Part shown: positions 1-10,060 of the stretch, piece by piece
How the letters are laid out: every line of letters begins with the position of its first letter
Position numbering within the stretch: position 1 is the first letter of the stretch
Origin: Zelonia costaricensis
Lineage: Eukaryota; Euglenozoa; Kinetoplastea; Trypanosomatida; Trypanosomatidae
Direction: 5' to 3'
Assembly: GCA_030849075.1 (NCBI GenBank)
Contig: JASAOO010003342.1
Coordinates: 1-44,144 of the forward strand
Length of the DNA stretch: 44,144 nucleotides
Translations under genes and position numbers: made by a program
The notes under the pieces: model-generated
Seen by the model: only the letters and a program-made list of their open reading frames with translations
Told to the model about the DNA's origin: nothing
Database searches by the model: none

Positions 1-586
1 GGGGGGCGGATGCCGATCAACGGTGGTGGGGTTTCGAGCGGGAAAGGGAGGAGCGGGGCGTGGGGGCAGAGAAAAGGCAGCGCCGTGAATCTGCCGACGC
101 CCCTCCTCTCTGCCCCCTCCCGCTCAAAAACGGGATACGTCGTCGCAACCGTGCAGACGGCGTTACTGTGAGAGACCGAGAAGAAAGAGGGGGGGGCGAA
201 GTAAAGGGCAGAGCTATCCGGCTCATTCATCACGAAGACAAACATTAACAAAAATGAGCCGATCAAGGATACATCTTGGCGAAGGTAGAGAGTGTGTGTG
301 CACCTGGGTGTGCGTCAGTGTGTGCGTGTGAAAGAGAGCGTACAAAAACGCAATCCGTCAGAGAGTTCGCCGGATGAAGAAAAGGAAAAGGAAAAAGAAG
401 CGAGAGAAAACGCACCGAGGCAACTTTCACACGACGCACACAGCCAGTGCACCAACAACACGTAACAAAGGCAGACGTAAGCAAAAAAAGAAAAACAAGA
501 GTAAAGCACGAGGCTGAGGCAGCGCCTCAAAGCGTGGATCCAAAGCTCAGCTCCAGGCAATGAGAAAAGAGGGAAAGGGGTATGTG
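1..586. other. Intergenic, 3' flank of the F-box-like gene
   Basis: No credible gene. The stretch is purine-rich on the plus strand, has short GT-rich runs near 290-335, and begins in a G run at the window edge. It is probably the 3' untranslated region of the F-box-like gene plus the spacer to the next gene of the cluster outside the window. Confidence 0.6.
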
Positions 587-2278
587 TCACATCCACGACT
601 GCAGCACCTGTGCGTCGGTCATCGCCTCCACGCGACGCACAAAGCCAGACACGCGAAGAAGGGCTGGCATCTGCTTTGCCGACGGCCTTCGCGGTGGTAG
701 CGGCTGCGACTGCGATAGCGACTGCGGCGGCTCGTCCGACCCGCCAGAGACGGACGCCAGCCCTTGAGAGTTGCGCCACGCGCTGGCTGCCGCCGCCGTT
801 GCGGACCGCGCCTCCTCTGCTTTGAGGAACATGCGCGCGTTCTGGTACTCCTCGTTGATGGGGCAGAACTGCTGAAAGGCCGTCCACCGCTTCCCCGCAG
901 CGCGCACCGCTGCTGCGCCCCCTACCGTAGCGGAGATGCCGCCGGCTTCCAAGGCGGCACCCCGTGCCTTGGGGGCGGTCACCTCGCTACCCTCCTCGTG
1001 CCCCATGACACGCAGCGCCAGCTCAAGGCTGGCAAAGCTCTCGACGCCGCGGCGCAGCACGACGGGAAGGGATGCAGCCGCCGACCCGATCCCTGTGGAG
1101 AAGTCCGCGACTGTGGCGACCGTCGGCGGACCGCTCAGAACGAGGCGAGCGACGCGCCGCTCGAAGTCGTCGAGCTGCAGTGCCGTGATCACGGGTGTGT
1201 AGGCCGGCGCTGCGCCACCTTCGGTAGCGTCCACCTCCTCCGCTGCCGCGGCGGCTGGCCCAGTCGAGGCGGCCGCGCCAGACGGCAGCAGCAGCGCCTG
1301 CCACAGCTGCAGCTGCGTCTCCTGCCGATTCAGCAGCTCCTCCTGGAGTTGCAGGCGACTCTCCCACGTGCGCTTGGCCTTCTCCAGCGACTCGATCTCG
1401 CCCTGCAGCCGCACCCGCATCTCCGCCACCTGCCCCGCCGTGCCGACGAATTCCTGGTCGCTGCGGCGCAGCTCCGTCGAGCCGGTCTTCCTCCCGTCCG
1501 CTGTGCGCTGCTGCCGAAGCCAGTAAGGCTCGACGCTGGACGGGGTCGGCGCCCCTGTCACGGCCCCGTTGCTCCGCAGCGTCTCGTTCACGTCCACGTT
1601 CTGGGCGTAGATGTCATGGGCCCGCGCCGTCAGCCGCTCCTCCATCCGCGCGATCTCAGCCTCGTAGTACGCCTCCTCGGCGTGCCGCTCCCGCGCGCGG
1701 TGGACGAGCACGTTGCGCAGCTCCTCGCGCGCGACGGCCGGGACAACGATCGAGATGCCGCGGCGCTGTGCCGCCGCCAGCCAGAGCGGGGCCCCCTGCT
1801 GCGCGACGATGACGTTTAGACGGACCGAGACGCCGCACAGCACGCCGAGTGTGCGGAGGTCGCAGAAGGAGAAGCAGTGAACCATAAGGTGCAGCGGCAG
1901 CGTCAGGAGTGGGCAGGCCCTCGCCCGGCGCGGCAGGGTTACCGGGGCCACCGCCTCGACGGCGGCTGCGCTGCCCTTGCCCCTGGTGGCGCGCTGCGGG
2001 GTGGCGAGCTTGACGCTGGCGGCAGCTGCCGCTGCGCTTGACGCCCTATCAGGCGCGCCTCCCGCCTCGGACGCGGACGCCGCTGGCGGCGACGGGGTGA
2101 AGGCCTCCTCTAGCTCACGCAGCGCCGCCTTCAGTCCACTTGTGTCGTGGTAGGTGTCCAGCCGGATCGAGCTGAAGCTGGTCGAGGTCCGCTGCGAGCC
2201 GGCGGGTGGGGGCTGGCGAAGCAACGTCGAGCTGCGCAGCGCCGGAGCCTTGCCCTTGGACGAGGCAGACGACTTCAT
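587..2278 (-). CDS. F-box-like protein with coiled coil, 563 aa
   Basis: The start is an ATG at 2278, about 70 nt downstream of a splice-acceptor candidate. Residues 1-115 are Ser/Ala/Pro-rich and probably disordered. Residues about 124-170 fit the F-box pattern: a Leu-Pro start, hydrophobic helices around CPLLTLPLHLMVHCFSF, a D-L pair, a Cys/Val-rich core, and a conserved Leu-Trp near residue 165. F-box proteins usually bind Skp1 in SCF ubiquitin ligases and recruit substrates through other domains; here that role is inferred. Residues about 190-225 and 280-325 are charged and heptad-like, consistent with coiled coils. No WD40, LRR or Kelch substrate-binding repeat is visible. The C-terminal third is Ala-rich and of unknown function. 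A weak F-box match occurs by chance fairly often, so the family call is tentative although the gene itself is secure. Confidence 0.75.
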   Translation of the reverse strand: MKSSASSKGKAPALRSSTLLRQPPPAGSQRTSTSFSSIRLDTYHDTSGLKAALRELEEAFTPSPPAASASEAGGAPDRASSAAAAAASVKLATPQRATRGKGSAAAVEAVAPVTLPRRARACPLLTLPLHLMVHCFSFCDLRTLGVLCGVSVRLNVIVAQQGAPLWLAAAQRRGISIVVPAVAREELRNVLVHRARERHAEEAYYEAEIARMEERLTARAHDIYAQNVDVNETLRSNGAVTGAPTPSSVEPYWLRQQRTADGRKTGSTELRRSDQEFVGTAGQVAEMRVRLQGEIESLEKAKRTWESRLQLQEELLNRQETQLQLWQALLLPSGAAASTGPAAAAAEEVDATEGGAAPAYTPVITALQLDDFERRVARLVLSGPPTVATVADFSTGIGSAAASLPVVLRRGVESFASLELALRVMGHEEGSEVTAPKARGAALEAGGISATVGGAAAVRAAGKRWTAFQQFCPINEEYQNARMFLKAEEARSATAAAASAWRNSQGLASVSGGSDEPPQSLSQSQPLPPRRPSAKQMPALLRVSGFVRRVEAMTDAQVLQSWM

Positions 2279-2350
2279 GGCGAGGGGGAAGGGGCTGAGA
2301 CGACGTGCAGAGGACGAGGGGGGGGGGGGGGCGCCGCCGCAGTCTCGTTT

Positions 2351-2390
2351 CTACACAATAACAGGAGAGGGGAAGGGGGCGGGAAGGAGT
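2351..2390 (-). promoter_or_regulatory. Candidate spliced-leader acceptor, F-box-like gene
   Basis: On the minus strand a C/T tract (about 2389-2364) is followed by the first AG at 2352-2351, about 72 nt before the ATG. A second C-run plus AG at 2296-2295 is an alternative. Confidence 0.45.
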
Positions 2391-3340
2391 TCGCAGCCGA
2401 TCGGCTTGGTATGCGCGCGTGGGTGTGTGTTTGCAACAGCGAGCTTCTGGCTCGCGATTCACGAAAAGGAAAAGGAAAAGAAGGGCTTCTTGTGTTTTGA
2501 ATATGCGTGTATGTGTGTGTGTGCGTATGTGTTGGGTTGAGGGGAGAAGGGGGGCTAAGAAAGGGTGTGATACGCGCCGTCCGCGTTGGGCGAGCCCAGC
2601 TGGTGGTGAAGCTCTGAGAAATGCTGTGACCGTGTGCGAAGAAGTGCGATTAAAAAGCGAGAATTAAAAAAAAAGGAAAGCACAAAGAGGTGGGGGAGGG
2701 GGAGATTAAGTCTTCTCTCGCGTACATCACGTACGTCTCCCAGAGCCGGGGGATAGAACACTGCGGACGTCAGACGTATTTCTTGCGTGCTCCATGGAAA
2801 CGTGGCCAGCACTCCTCCATTCCGCAAGGCTGGGCACCAGCCCGCGCCCGCCTCCGGGCGAGGAGTTTCATCTGACTTAAATGGCTGTATTCTGTTGTGG
2901 GGAGCATTGCGCTGACCTACAACGGTGCGAACTCGTCCGTGCTCGCTCTCTTTGTGGAGAGGAGGACGGGCGGGGGGAGGGCCTCCCCTCCCCTTCTTTA
3001 CAAGAAGACTGCGAAGGCAGCGTTCGCGAACGCCGTCTCCCTTGTCCCGGCCTTCTTTTTCCGTCGGAGGTGTTGAGGGTGCCCACTTTACCTGGCCCAT
3101 GGTCGACATCCAGGCTGTTGCCGGAAACCTTGGGTGTCGGAGTCGGGCATGCGATGCCGTGGGTGTCGCGCAGGTGCACTCCGGTTTTTTCGGCTGAGTC
3201 CGCTTATCCACCTGCCCCCCCCCTCCTCCATCGCCGATCGAAGGTCCATCTCCACTGCAGCCGCGTCCTTGTCGACGGCTGCGGTGAAAGCCGTGACTCT
3301 AGCACGGCATACCGATTGAAGGGGAAGGAACTGTTCGAAG

Positions 3341-3571
3341 AGGGGGGGGGGGCCCTATAGTGAGCGTATCTACAGCGCGACGGGGGAGCTGATCGCGGTG
3401 GAGGATCGGAGCAACACGGAGTTGCGACTCCTGCAGTTGGCCGGCACGAGTGCCCAAAGGACTGCAGCACAGATCGTTCGGCGACCTCCGCCTTCGCGGT
3501 CGAGCTCAGGGGCGACCATCGAGTCGCGGATCCTGTCGTTTAGATGCGCGAGGTGTGACTGCGTCGGTTAA
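3341..3571 (+). pseudogene. Possible decayed coding fragment, plus strand
   Basis: From 3362 to the TAA at 3569-3571 there are 69 codons without a stop and with GC-rich third positions like local genes. It reads ERIYSATGELIAVEDRSN near its start. A different plus-strand frame runs open from 2881 to 3360 and ends just after the G run at 3342-3352, so a change in the length of that run would join the two. I do not recognise the product. The orientation is opposite to every gene in the window. It could also be chance in GC-rich DNA. Confidence 0.25.
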
Positions 3572-5268
3572 AGAAGTACGGATAGTTTCTGTATGATCTT
3601 TCCGTATGAGACCTGGTCTGGGTGGTTCATCGCGGCACACACACTCCAGTTGTGCATGGCCATTTGCTCCGCTTGGGGAGCGTACAGGAACAGACCGAGC
3701 ATTTGTCGGACGCCTGCCTACAGATCTTCTGGAGTGGAGCGTGTCCATCGCGATGATGGAGGCACTGGGGCAAACGGCGCGGTGCTTTGCCGTCATTTCC
3801 AAACGCGATTTCGGGGGATTCGGCGGTGCCGTCCCCGCCCCCGCACCCCTTCCAGAGGGCCGCCGCCATCTCAGCGTGCGTCAACCAGGGTTGGAGAGAC
3901 AGCTCTGCCCGTTTAGCGGGGTAGCTTGCCGCATCGTGGCGGTCTGGAGCCGTCGTCGTTGAGAACCGCCAAAGGGGCCTCCGACCTCGTCCGATCAGCA
4001 CGCTCTTGGGCTGTGGTTCCGTTCTTGATCGAAACCGCCACTTCCTGTGAAAACCTCTGGTACTCCTTCAGAAAGATGATCTTTTAGAAAGGAATGGACA
4101 TTGTGAATGCAGTTTGAGAAAGAAAGCGAGCCAAAACGGGACTGATAGCTCAAGAGGCGAGAGCTCGTGTGCTTCCCCACTCGATGCGACGTGAGACGGG
4201 AGGAGAAGATGACGGAGGAGGCGTCGTTGACTTGATACTATTCATGGATCAAGGTAGCACTTGCACCGAGGGCTAGCTCAGCCGTCCCATGCTACGCCGG
4301 AGTTGAGATGCTGTTCCGCCGTGGAAAACCCCCTAAGCGAACAGACGACGGGGCGATGGGACTACTTCAGCTTTCGTTGTCGTGATACTCAGAATCCGTG
4401 CATCAAACTCAAGCTCACTGGCACACTCGCTTTCTCGAGACGCGAGTACTACAAATCGTCGCGCTTCGCAGAAGGTAAGGATACATCTCAGAAGCACATA
4501 CACACACAAACACACACGCGAGGGGCAGCAGGCCGATAAGATTCAAGCATCAACATAATTGACACAAACAACAGCAGCGTAGCTGGTAAAGACGGTGACA
4601 AAGGGGGGAGGGATCGGGGGGAACACACAGGCAAGGGTGACCACTCGCCAGCCTACGCCACTGACAAGAAGAGGACACATGGGACATGAGAGTACGAGGA
4701 AAGTGTGCGATAAAAAAGAAGAAGAGTCTAAGCGGACCATCAGCATCAGGGCGTGCGTACGTGTGTGTGTGTACGCAAGTCGCACAACAAAACGAAAAGA
4801 AAAGGCACCACAACAGCCCATGGAACACACACACACACAGAGAAAAGGGGGACCAAGTGAAGGGCCGCAAGAACCAAAGGCAACAGAGAGGCTCACTTCG
4901 ACTCTCACGCGCACCAAGACTGTAAGAGAGGAAGAAAGAGCGGAGAAAACAACATCAAACAACGACGATAAGGTCGTGGACACGCAGGGCACACAACGAA
5001 GCTAAGGAAGGAAGGAAGGAGGGGGAGAGTGGGTGAAGAACGGATGGCGGAAAAGCAGCAAGACGGCATCGCGCCATGTTGCACAGACGCTTACGCGCAC
5101 ACACCGTGAGGGGGGGGGGAAGGAGAGCACCTCTTTGCAGTGCTCCGATAGAGGAGCGGTGTCCCTCCCCCCTCGCTCCTGTCTCTTCTTTCTCGTTGGC
5201 ACGCTCCGTCCGGCATCTCAAGCACTCCTGCTATGAGCGAAGCTTCGCCTCACGTTCGGCTATCGGTG

Positions 5269-5301
5269 CAGCAGCCGCAGCAGCAGCAGCAGCAGCAGCA
5301 G
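5269..5301. repeat. CAG/CTG triplet tract
   Basis: Eleven CAG-type triplets with one CCG interruption. It lies about 215 nt past the stop codon of the inositol phosphatase, so it would appear as CUG repeats in that gene's 3' untranslated region. Confidence 0.9.
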
Positions 5302-5516
5302 CGAGGCAAAAGGGGGGAGGGGGGAGGCAGTGGGAGGCGCTGGGGGAGAGAGGGCAGACAGCGGCCAGCCCGTCACGACGACCCGCTGCGCGCGTTTCCG
5401 AAGATTGACACGAGATGAACGTGGCGCTCGCTTTGCAAGGGGAACCCCAGCAGGATAAAGTGAGAGAGAAGAAAAACAAGAAAGAGCACACGAGGAAGGC
5501 GGCGAGAGAAGCCCTC

Positions 5517-7889
5517 TTATGAATTGATGAGATGCTGCACCTCATCGACGATGTCGCTCACAAGTGCCGGCTCCATTGCAACGACCTTCACCTCGAACCG
5601 CGCACGCACCGGGCGGTGGTCAGACTGGCGTAGATTCGGGACGCACGTGTACTCAAGCGGGTTGACGTGGTTTGTGATCATCGGGAAGCGCGCGGGCGCC
5701 TCCTGATCATCTTTGTCGGTACACGACGACGCGCGGCACGGGCGGCGGGCGGCGCAGAAGGTCGGAGCACAGCGCTTCCGCTCCCACACGGCGTGCGTCG
5801 GCACCCGCGCTGGCGAGGACTGCTGCTGCTGCTGCTGCTGATTGTGGCGCGCGAGGTGCTCAGGCGAGTCGACGCCGTTCTGCTTCGCAACGGCGGCCAT
5901 CGCAGCGGCGGAACTCTCCAGCTCGCGCGAGAAGGACCGCCGACGCCTCGGGCCCTCCCCCGGCTCTGTGGGGGACGACGACGCCGAGGACGAGGACGAG
6001 GAGGGGTGGGCCGATCCGGCACGCGCCGCTGCACCTGCCGATGTCGCCTCCGGCGCGAGCACCTCTCCCTGCAGCTCCTCCAGCGACACCCAGACACCCG
6101 ACCGGGCATCACTAAGACCCAGGGACGGGGAACCCTGCCCATCCGACGACAGGGAGCCTACCCCCGAGTCACTGTCGGCACTGTCCACGCCGCCCACATC
6201 CGCCAGCGGCGCAACAGGGACGCTCTCCAGCACGCGGAAGAGAATGCGGTCGCACCACGCGGGGTCGCGCCGCTTGCGGCTCGTGTCGTAGATGTCCGTT
6301 CCACGGTCGTACTTGTACGTTGGCGGGAAGGCGATCCACTGCTCCTGAAAGCCGTCGAACGCCTCACCGGAGACCATCAGCTGCCGCACCTCGTCGTGGC
6401 AGAGCAGGTAGTCGTACTCGCCGCGTGTCACCGACTCCTTGATCGAGGGCCCGGGCAAGGCGTGCAGGCGCGAGTTCAGGTCGCCAATGAAGAACACGTA
6501 GTCGTGGTCGTCCAGCACGCGCTTCTCGGCGGCGGTGGTGAAGGACGGGCGGAAGGCGGAGTGGCCGAAGCGGAAGAGCCGCTCCCACGCGCTGTTGCCC
6601 TGCACGGACGAGTTGTCGATGCTCGTGTTCTGCACCTCCTTGGCGCTCATGAACGTCTGGAGCACCTCGCTCTCGTCGTCGCTCCAGACTGGCATGTCGA
6701 AGCGGATGTCCTTGAGCGCTGCCTGGTAGTTGCTCGTGCGGCGCTTCTCGTTGTACTTGTGTGCGACGAAGTGGGCCGAGACGATGAGGAAGCGCTTCCC
6801 GTAGATGGTGACCCGCATCGCGACTGAGCCCTTGTTGCCCAGCACGGAGAGGGCGCCGGTGCGGGTGAGGGAGAGGCGCACGTGCGAGACGTAGTCGACG
6901 TGCTTGACCTGCACCAGCACAATCAGCACGAGCCCCACCAGCTGCACGACTTGCACCTTCTTGTACTCGATGGCGCGGTCAGACGCGGCGGCGAGTGTCT
7001 CGATAATGGCATCGGCCCACTCCCAGCTGCGCTGCGTCGACTCCCGCACCAGCGCCGCCCCGGTCATCTCGACCTCCTGCAGGCTTACGAGCAAGAGGTC
7101 GGGGAACTTCGCCTCCAGCCACTTCCACTCACTCTCGAGCGCGACGGCAGCGGTCTTCTGATCGGTGAAGCGGAAGTCGTCCGTGGTGGCGCGCCGGTGT
7201 GTGCACGAGTCGTCCGCTGAGCTCGTGCTGGCATTGGTCTTGCGCCGCCGCATCGTCGAGGAGCCGGTGGGCGCGAACGGCTTGCAGACCTCGCCGCCGT
7301 AGGCCAGCACCGCCTGTTTGTGGGCCTGGTAGTGCTTCACCTCATCCGTCAGCTCATGTCCAATGAGCCAGGCCAGAAAGGCGTCCTCGTAGACGGGCGG
7401 TGGCTGCTGGTCCACGTTCCACGTGCACGCGTTGACCAAAAAGGGTGCCTGTAGGTCGTCGACTGGGAGGTCACGCAGGTAGCTGCGAATGCGGGCGTTC
7501 ACCTTCATGCGGGTCTTGAGAGTCTCCTCGTACGCCGTCGCCGTCCGAGGGGTCAGCACGTTGCCGGCGTCGTCTTTGCTGCTTTCGGTGAGGAATTCGG
7601 TCTCGATGCGGAGCAGCGGCATCGCCAGGCGGCGCGCCGCCCCCATGCCGGACCGCAGCGCCCCTTTTATGCTCTCCTCTGCAAAGTCACGTTTGCACCA
7701 GTGGGGGGAGTAGTGCAGCAGCGACTCGAGTGCTCTGATGCGCTTCACCGTGCCAAACGTGAGCAGCCAGAGAAGCACCTCCGCAACGACCACGGCGGCG
7801 CGGGCCCAGAACGGGGCCTGCGGTGGCGCCTCCTCCTGCCGCTGCTGGTCGAGCCTCTCCGCCCCTGTCAACGGCGTGGCTCGCTCCAT
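5517..7889 (-). CDS. Inositol polyphosphate 5-phosphatase, membrane-anchored, 790 aa
   Basis: This enzyme of the endonuclease/exonuclease/phosphatase fold should remove the 5-phosphate from phosphoinositides or inositol phosphates. Diagnostic motifs appear in order: TWNVD (156-160), LQEVE with metal-binding Glu272, GNKGSV (351-356), SAHFVAH with His373, FIGDLNSR (467-474, Asp470 and Asn472), the substrate loop FPPTYKYD (521-528), DPAWCDRIL (542-550), and SDHRPV (756-761). All catalytic residues I can check are present. Residues 27-45 form a hydrophobic segment likely to anchor the protein in a membrane. A second hydrophobic stretch (313-327) falls within the core fold. Between WCDRI and SDHRPV there is an insertion of about 180 residues rich in Ser, Asp and Gln, including a polyglutamine run. 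No SAC1, SH2 or PH domain is visible. The ATG at 7889 lies 16 nt after a strong splice-acceptor candidate. Confidence 0.92.
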   Translation of the reverse strand: MERATPLTGAERLDQQRQEEAPPQAPFWARAAVVVAEVLLWLLTFGTVKRIRALESLLHYSPHWCKRDFAEESIKGALRSGMGAARRLAMPLLRIETEFLTESSKDDAGNVLTPRTATAYEETLKTRMKVNARIRSYLRDLPVDDLQAPFLVNACTWNVDQQPPPVYEDAFLAWLIGHELTDEVKHYQAHKQAVLAYGGEVCKPFAPTGSSTMRRRKTNASTSSADDSCTHRRATTDDFRFTDQKTAAVALESEWKWLEAKFPDLLLVSLQEVEMTGAALVRESTQRSWEWADAIIETLAAASDRAIEYKKVQVVQLVGLVLIVLVQVKHVDYVSHVRLSLTRTGALSVLGNKGSVAMRVTIYGKRFLIVSAHFVAHKYNEKRRTSNYQAALKDIRFDMPVWSDDESEVLQTFMSAKEVQNTSIDNSSVQGNSAWERLFRFGHSAFRPSFTTAAEKRVLDDHDYVFFIGDLNSRLHALPGPSIKESVTRGEYDYLLCHDEVRQLMVSGEAFDGFQEQWIAFPPTYKYDRGTDIYDTSRKRRDPAWCDRILFRVLESVPVAPLADVGGVDSADSDSGVGSLSSDGQGSPSLGLSDARSGVWVSLEELQGEVLAPEATSAGAAARAGSAHPSSSSSSASSSPTEPGEGPRRRRSFSRELESSAAAMAAVAKQNGVDSPEHLARHNQQQQQQQSSPARVPTHAVWERKRCAPTFCAARRPCRASSCTDKDDQEAPARFPMITNHVNPLEYTCVPNLRQSDHRPVRARFEVKVVAMEPALVSDIVDEVQHLINS

Positions 7890-7905
7890 CGCCCTTCCTG
7901 CTGTG

Positions 7906-7948
7906 CTGTGTGAAGAGAAAGGAAAAAACGAGAAAAGAAGAAGACCAG
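7906..7948 (-). promoter_or_regulatory. Spliced-leader acceptor, inositol phosphatase
   Basis: A strong pyrimidine tract on the minus strand (about 7948-7911) is followed by the first AG at 7907-7906, 16 nt before the ATG. It is among the clearest acceptors in the window. Confidence 0.65.
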
Positions 7949-8551
7949 GTGCTGTGCGTCAAGCGATAACACAAAACAGACAACCACACAAAAACTCACG
8001 CGAAAACAAACAAAAAACGAGACGAAATGTGGAAAGAGGACTTAGCCGAGGCCAACCGTGGGTGGGGGAAGGCGGGGGAGGACTGAGGCGGATGAGGCGC
8101 CTACGTTTCTAGACAAAAAAAAAAGAGAAACGCAGGAGAAACTGGCAGACGTCGGCACCTGCGTCCTCCACGGCAGTGCACCAAGGCAGTGTCGCAAAAG
8201 AAGAAACTCGAAGAGAGGCTCCCGCTAAAGAAACCACCGAACACACACACACACACGTAGAGCTGCGTATGCCCTTTAGGTAAACGAGGACAGGCAGCGA
8301 GGAAAAGCGGGAGAGGGGAGAAGCGAAAGGAGTCGAATCGCGTTGTACAGCAGGTAGATGGAAACACAGAACGGGCAACAATATGAGAAGAGCGGGAAGG
8401 AGTGTCGAGCGAGAGTAGAGAGCGAGTGAGTGAGAAGCAGCAGCCGCACACAAGCCACGCAGGGCGGCGGAGAAAAGGTCAAGGAAAAAAAGGTGAGGCA
8501 GTTGGTAGCAGAAAGGCACGTGAAAGCTCACAATCGACACCAACACAGTAG

Positions 8552-8571
8552 CACACACACACACACACACA
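8552..8571. repeat. CA dinucleotide microsatellite
   Basis: Ten CA units on the plus strand, in the spacer between the inositol phosphatase and the cyclase-like gene. Confidence 0.9.
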
Positions 8572-10060
8572 GATGTGCAATCGCGTCCACACACGAATCG
8601 TGCGCTGGTGTGACTGGTGGCTTTGCGACGGGGGCAGATCGTGCTGTCGCGCGCGTGTGTGTGTGTGTGCGTTTGTACGTATACTTGTCTCTGTGCGTGA
8701 CGAAGAAAGGAGGGAGGGTGGCGCACAGGGGACGCGGTGAAAAAGACGGATGTAGAGAATCAACTCACGCCTACAATCTATGTGACTCTTCGCGTGCGTT
8801 TTTTTTTTTTTGCTTTGCTTTCACTCCAGTTAAAGCGGCGTATGCACGTACAGCGGCGCGGAGAGCTGAAGGAGGGGAGGGAGGGGGGGGGCGACGGGAG
8901 GAGTCTGGTGGTGCCGGTCACCACCGTCGTCGTGCGCGTTTCTGTGCCGCGTTGCGAACGTTGTGAGAAGGGAAAGCGGGGCGTGTGTGTTTGTGGGGGG
9001 GGGGGTGGAGGGGAGGGGCGCAAAGCAAACAGAGAGACAGACGCAGAGGCCGTTGGCGCCGTCACACAAATTGCCGAGGACAGGAGGGACAGAGAGGGGA
9101 GGAGACGAGGGAGCGCGTGTTGAACGGGACGGGAGAGGGGAAAGGTTGCAGATGGAGGAGGGGGGAGGTGCCATGAAGAAAACGCTCGCCGCCGAGCCCC
9201 TTCTTTTTGCTTGATTGACGGTGCAGGGAAGACGCCCGATGCTCCAACGACGAGTTTCCCCCATTCCGAGGCCGACACGAGAAACGGCGCTCTGCCTCCG
9301 ATGCGCCGTCGCGGCTGGCATGCGCCAACTCACTCACGCCGGACGCACACTCGCCCATCAACTCACAGTCGAAGGCCTCCTGTGTGCCCCACAGCGGCGA
9401 GAAGCCACGGTTACCCGTGCCGCCTCCTCCCCGCTTCTTTTTTTCATCGGGTTCCATTCGTGCTGGCTGCGCGTGCGCTCACACATCTCTTTCTCTGCCG
9501 TGCGGTTGATGTGCAGCAACGCGCCGCATCGCTGCGCTTGCCGCTGCAACGTAGACGGAAAGTGTAGGTAGGGACAGTACACATGAGGCCTGGAGAGCGG
9601 GACGAGAAAGGAAGGGGTGTGGGGAGCGGCGGAACACAGGTGGACTGCCCTGCCGCTTCATTGCGGCTTCGCTGTAGATGCCCCCTCAGTCGTGCGGCGC
9701 AGCGAGGGACGCGAAAAAAAAAAAAGGAGCACACCGCACAGTCGACGGTGGGGTAGGGGGGGTGGGGCGTCCCATCAAGGCAACATTCGAGTCGGTCGAG
9801 AAAAGCAGCAATGTACATCATAGGCCAATACACGTCGGAATAAACATGTGCTGTTCAAAGCAAATTAAAAAAAGGAGAACTGGTGCGGCGAGCGCTGCGA
9901 TGTTTTACATGGGCAAATCCTGATGATTTGCTTTGGCTTTCAAAGAGGTCGGTTGAGGCAGCACGAATGCGGCTTTCTACGTGCACGCTGGCGCCCTTGC
10001 CCGCGCTTCGAGTCCAACTGCCCGTGCCGTTCCTCTTCGTTTTGTGTTGCCGTCAACGCG

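Larger units (their letters stand above)
2279..5516. other. Long intergenic region (3.2 kb)
   Basis: This stretch holds the 5' leader of the F-box-like gene and the presumed long 3' untranslated region of the inositol phosphatase. It has three parts. From 2279 to about 2700 there are G runs and GT repeats. From about 2700 to 4480 the sequence is more complex, with broken frames on both strands. From about 4490 to 5516 there are CA/GT repeats, GGAA repeats and a CAG tract. I find no complete gene. The central part could be a decayed gene or a degenerate retroposon. Confidence 0.6.
7890..10060. other. Intergenic region (2.2 kb) with microsatellites
   Basis: It holds the leader of the inositol phosphatase and the presumed 3' untranslated region of the cyclase-like gene. 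CA repeats lie at about 8238-8253 and 8552-8571, GT repeats near 8655-8670, a T run near 8800, and G runs near 8886 and 8995-9004. Open frames here are low complexity and none resembles a protein. Confidence 0.6.

Noticed and set aside
764..1819. 351-codon plus-strand open frame
   Set aside because: It is antisense to the F-box-like gene and Arg/Leu-rich.
2555..3211. 218-codon minus-strand frame
   Set aside because: It begins at GTG, shows no domain, and runs through repeats. At most it is part of a decayed element.
5667..6827. 386-codon plus-strand open frame
   Set aside because: It is a shadow of the inositol phosphatase, whose own frame carries all the family motifs.
8325..8345. TTC-GA-like motif suggesting a tRNA T-arm
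   Set aside because: No matching acceptor, D or anticodon arms were found on either strand.
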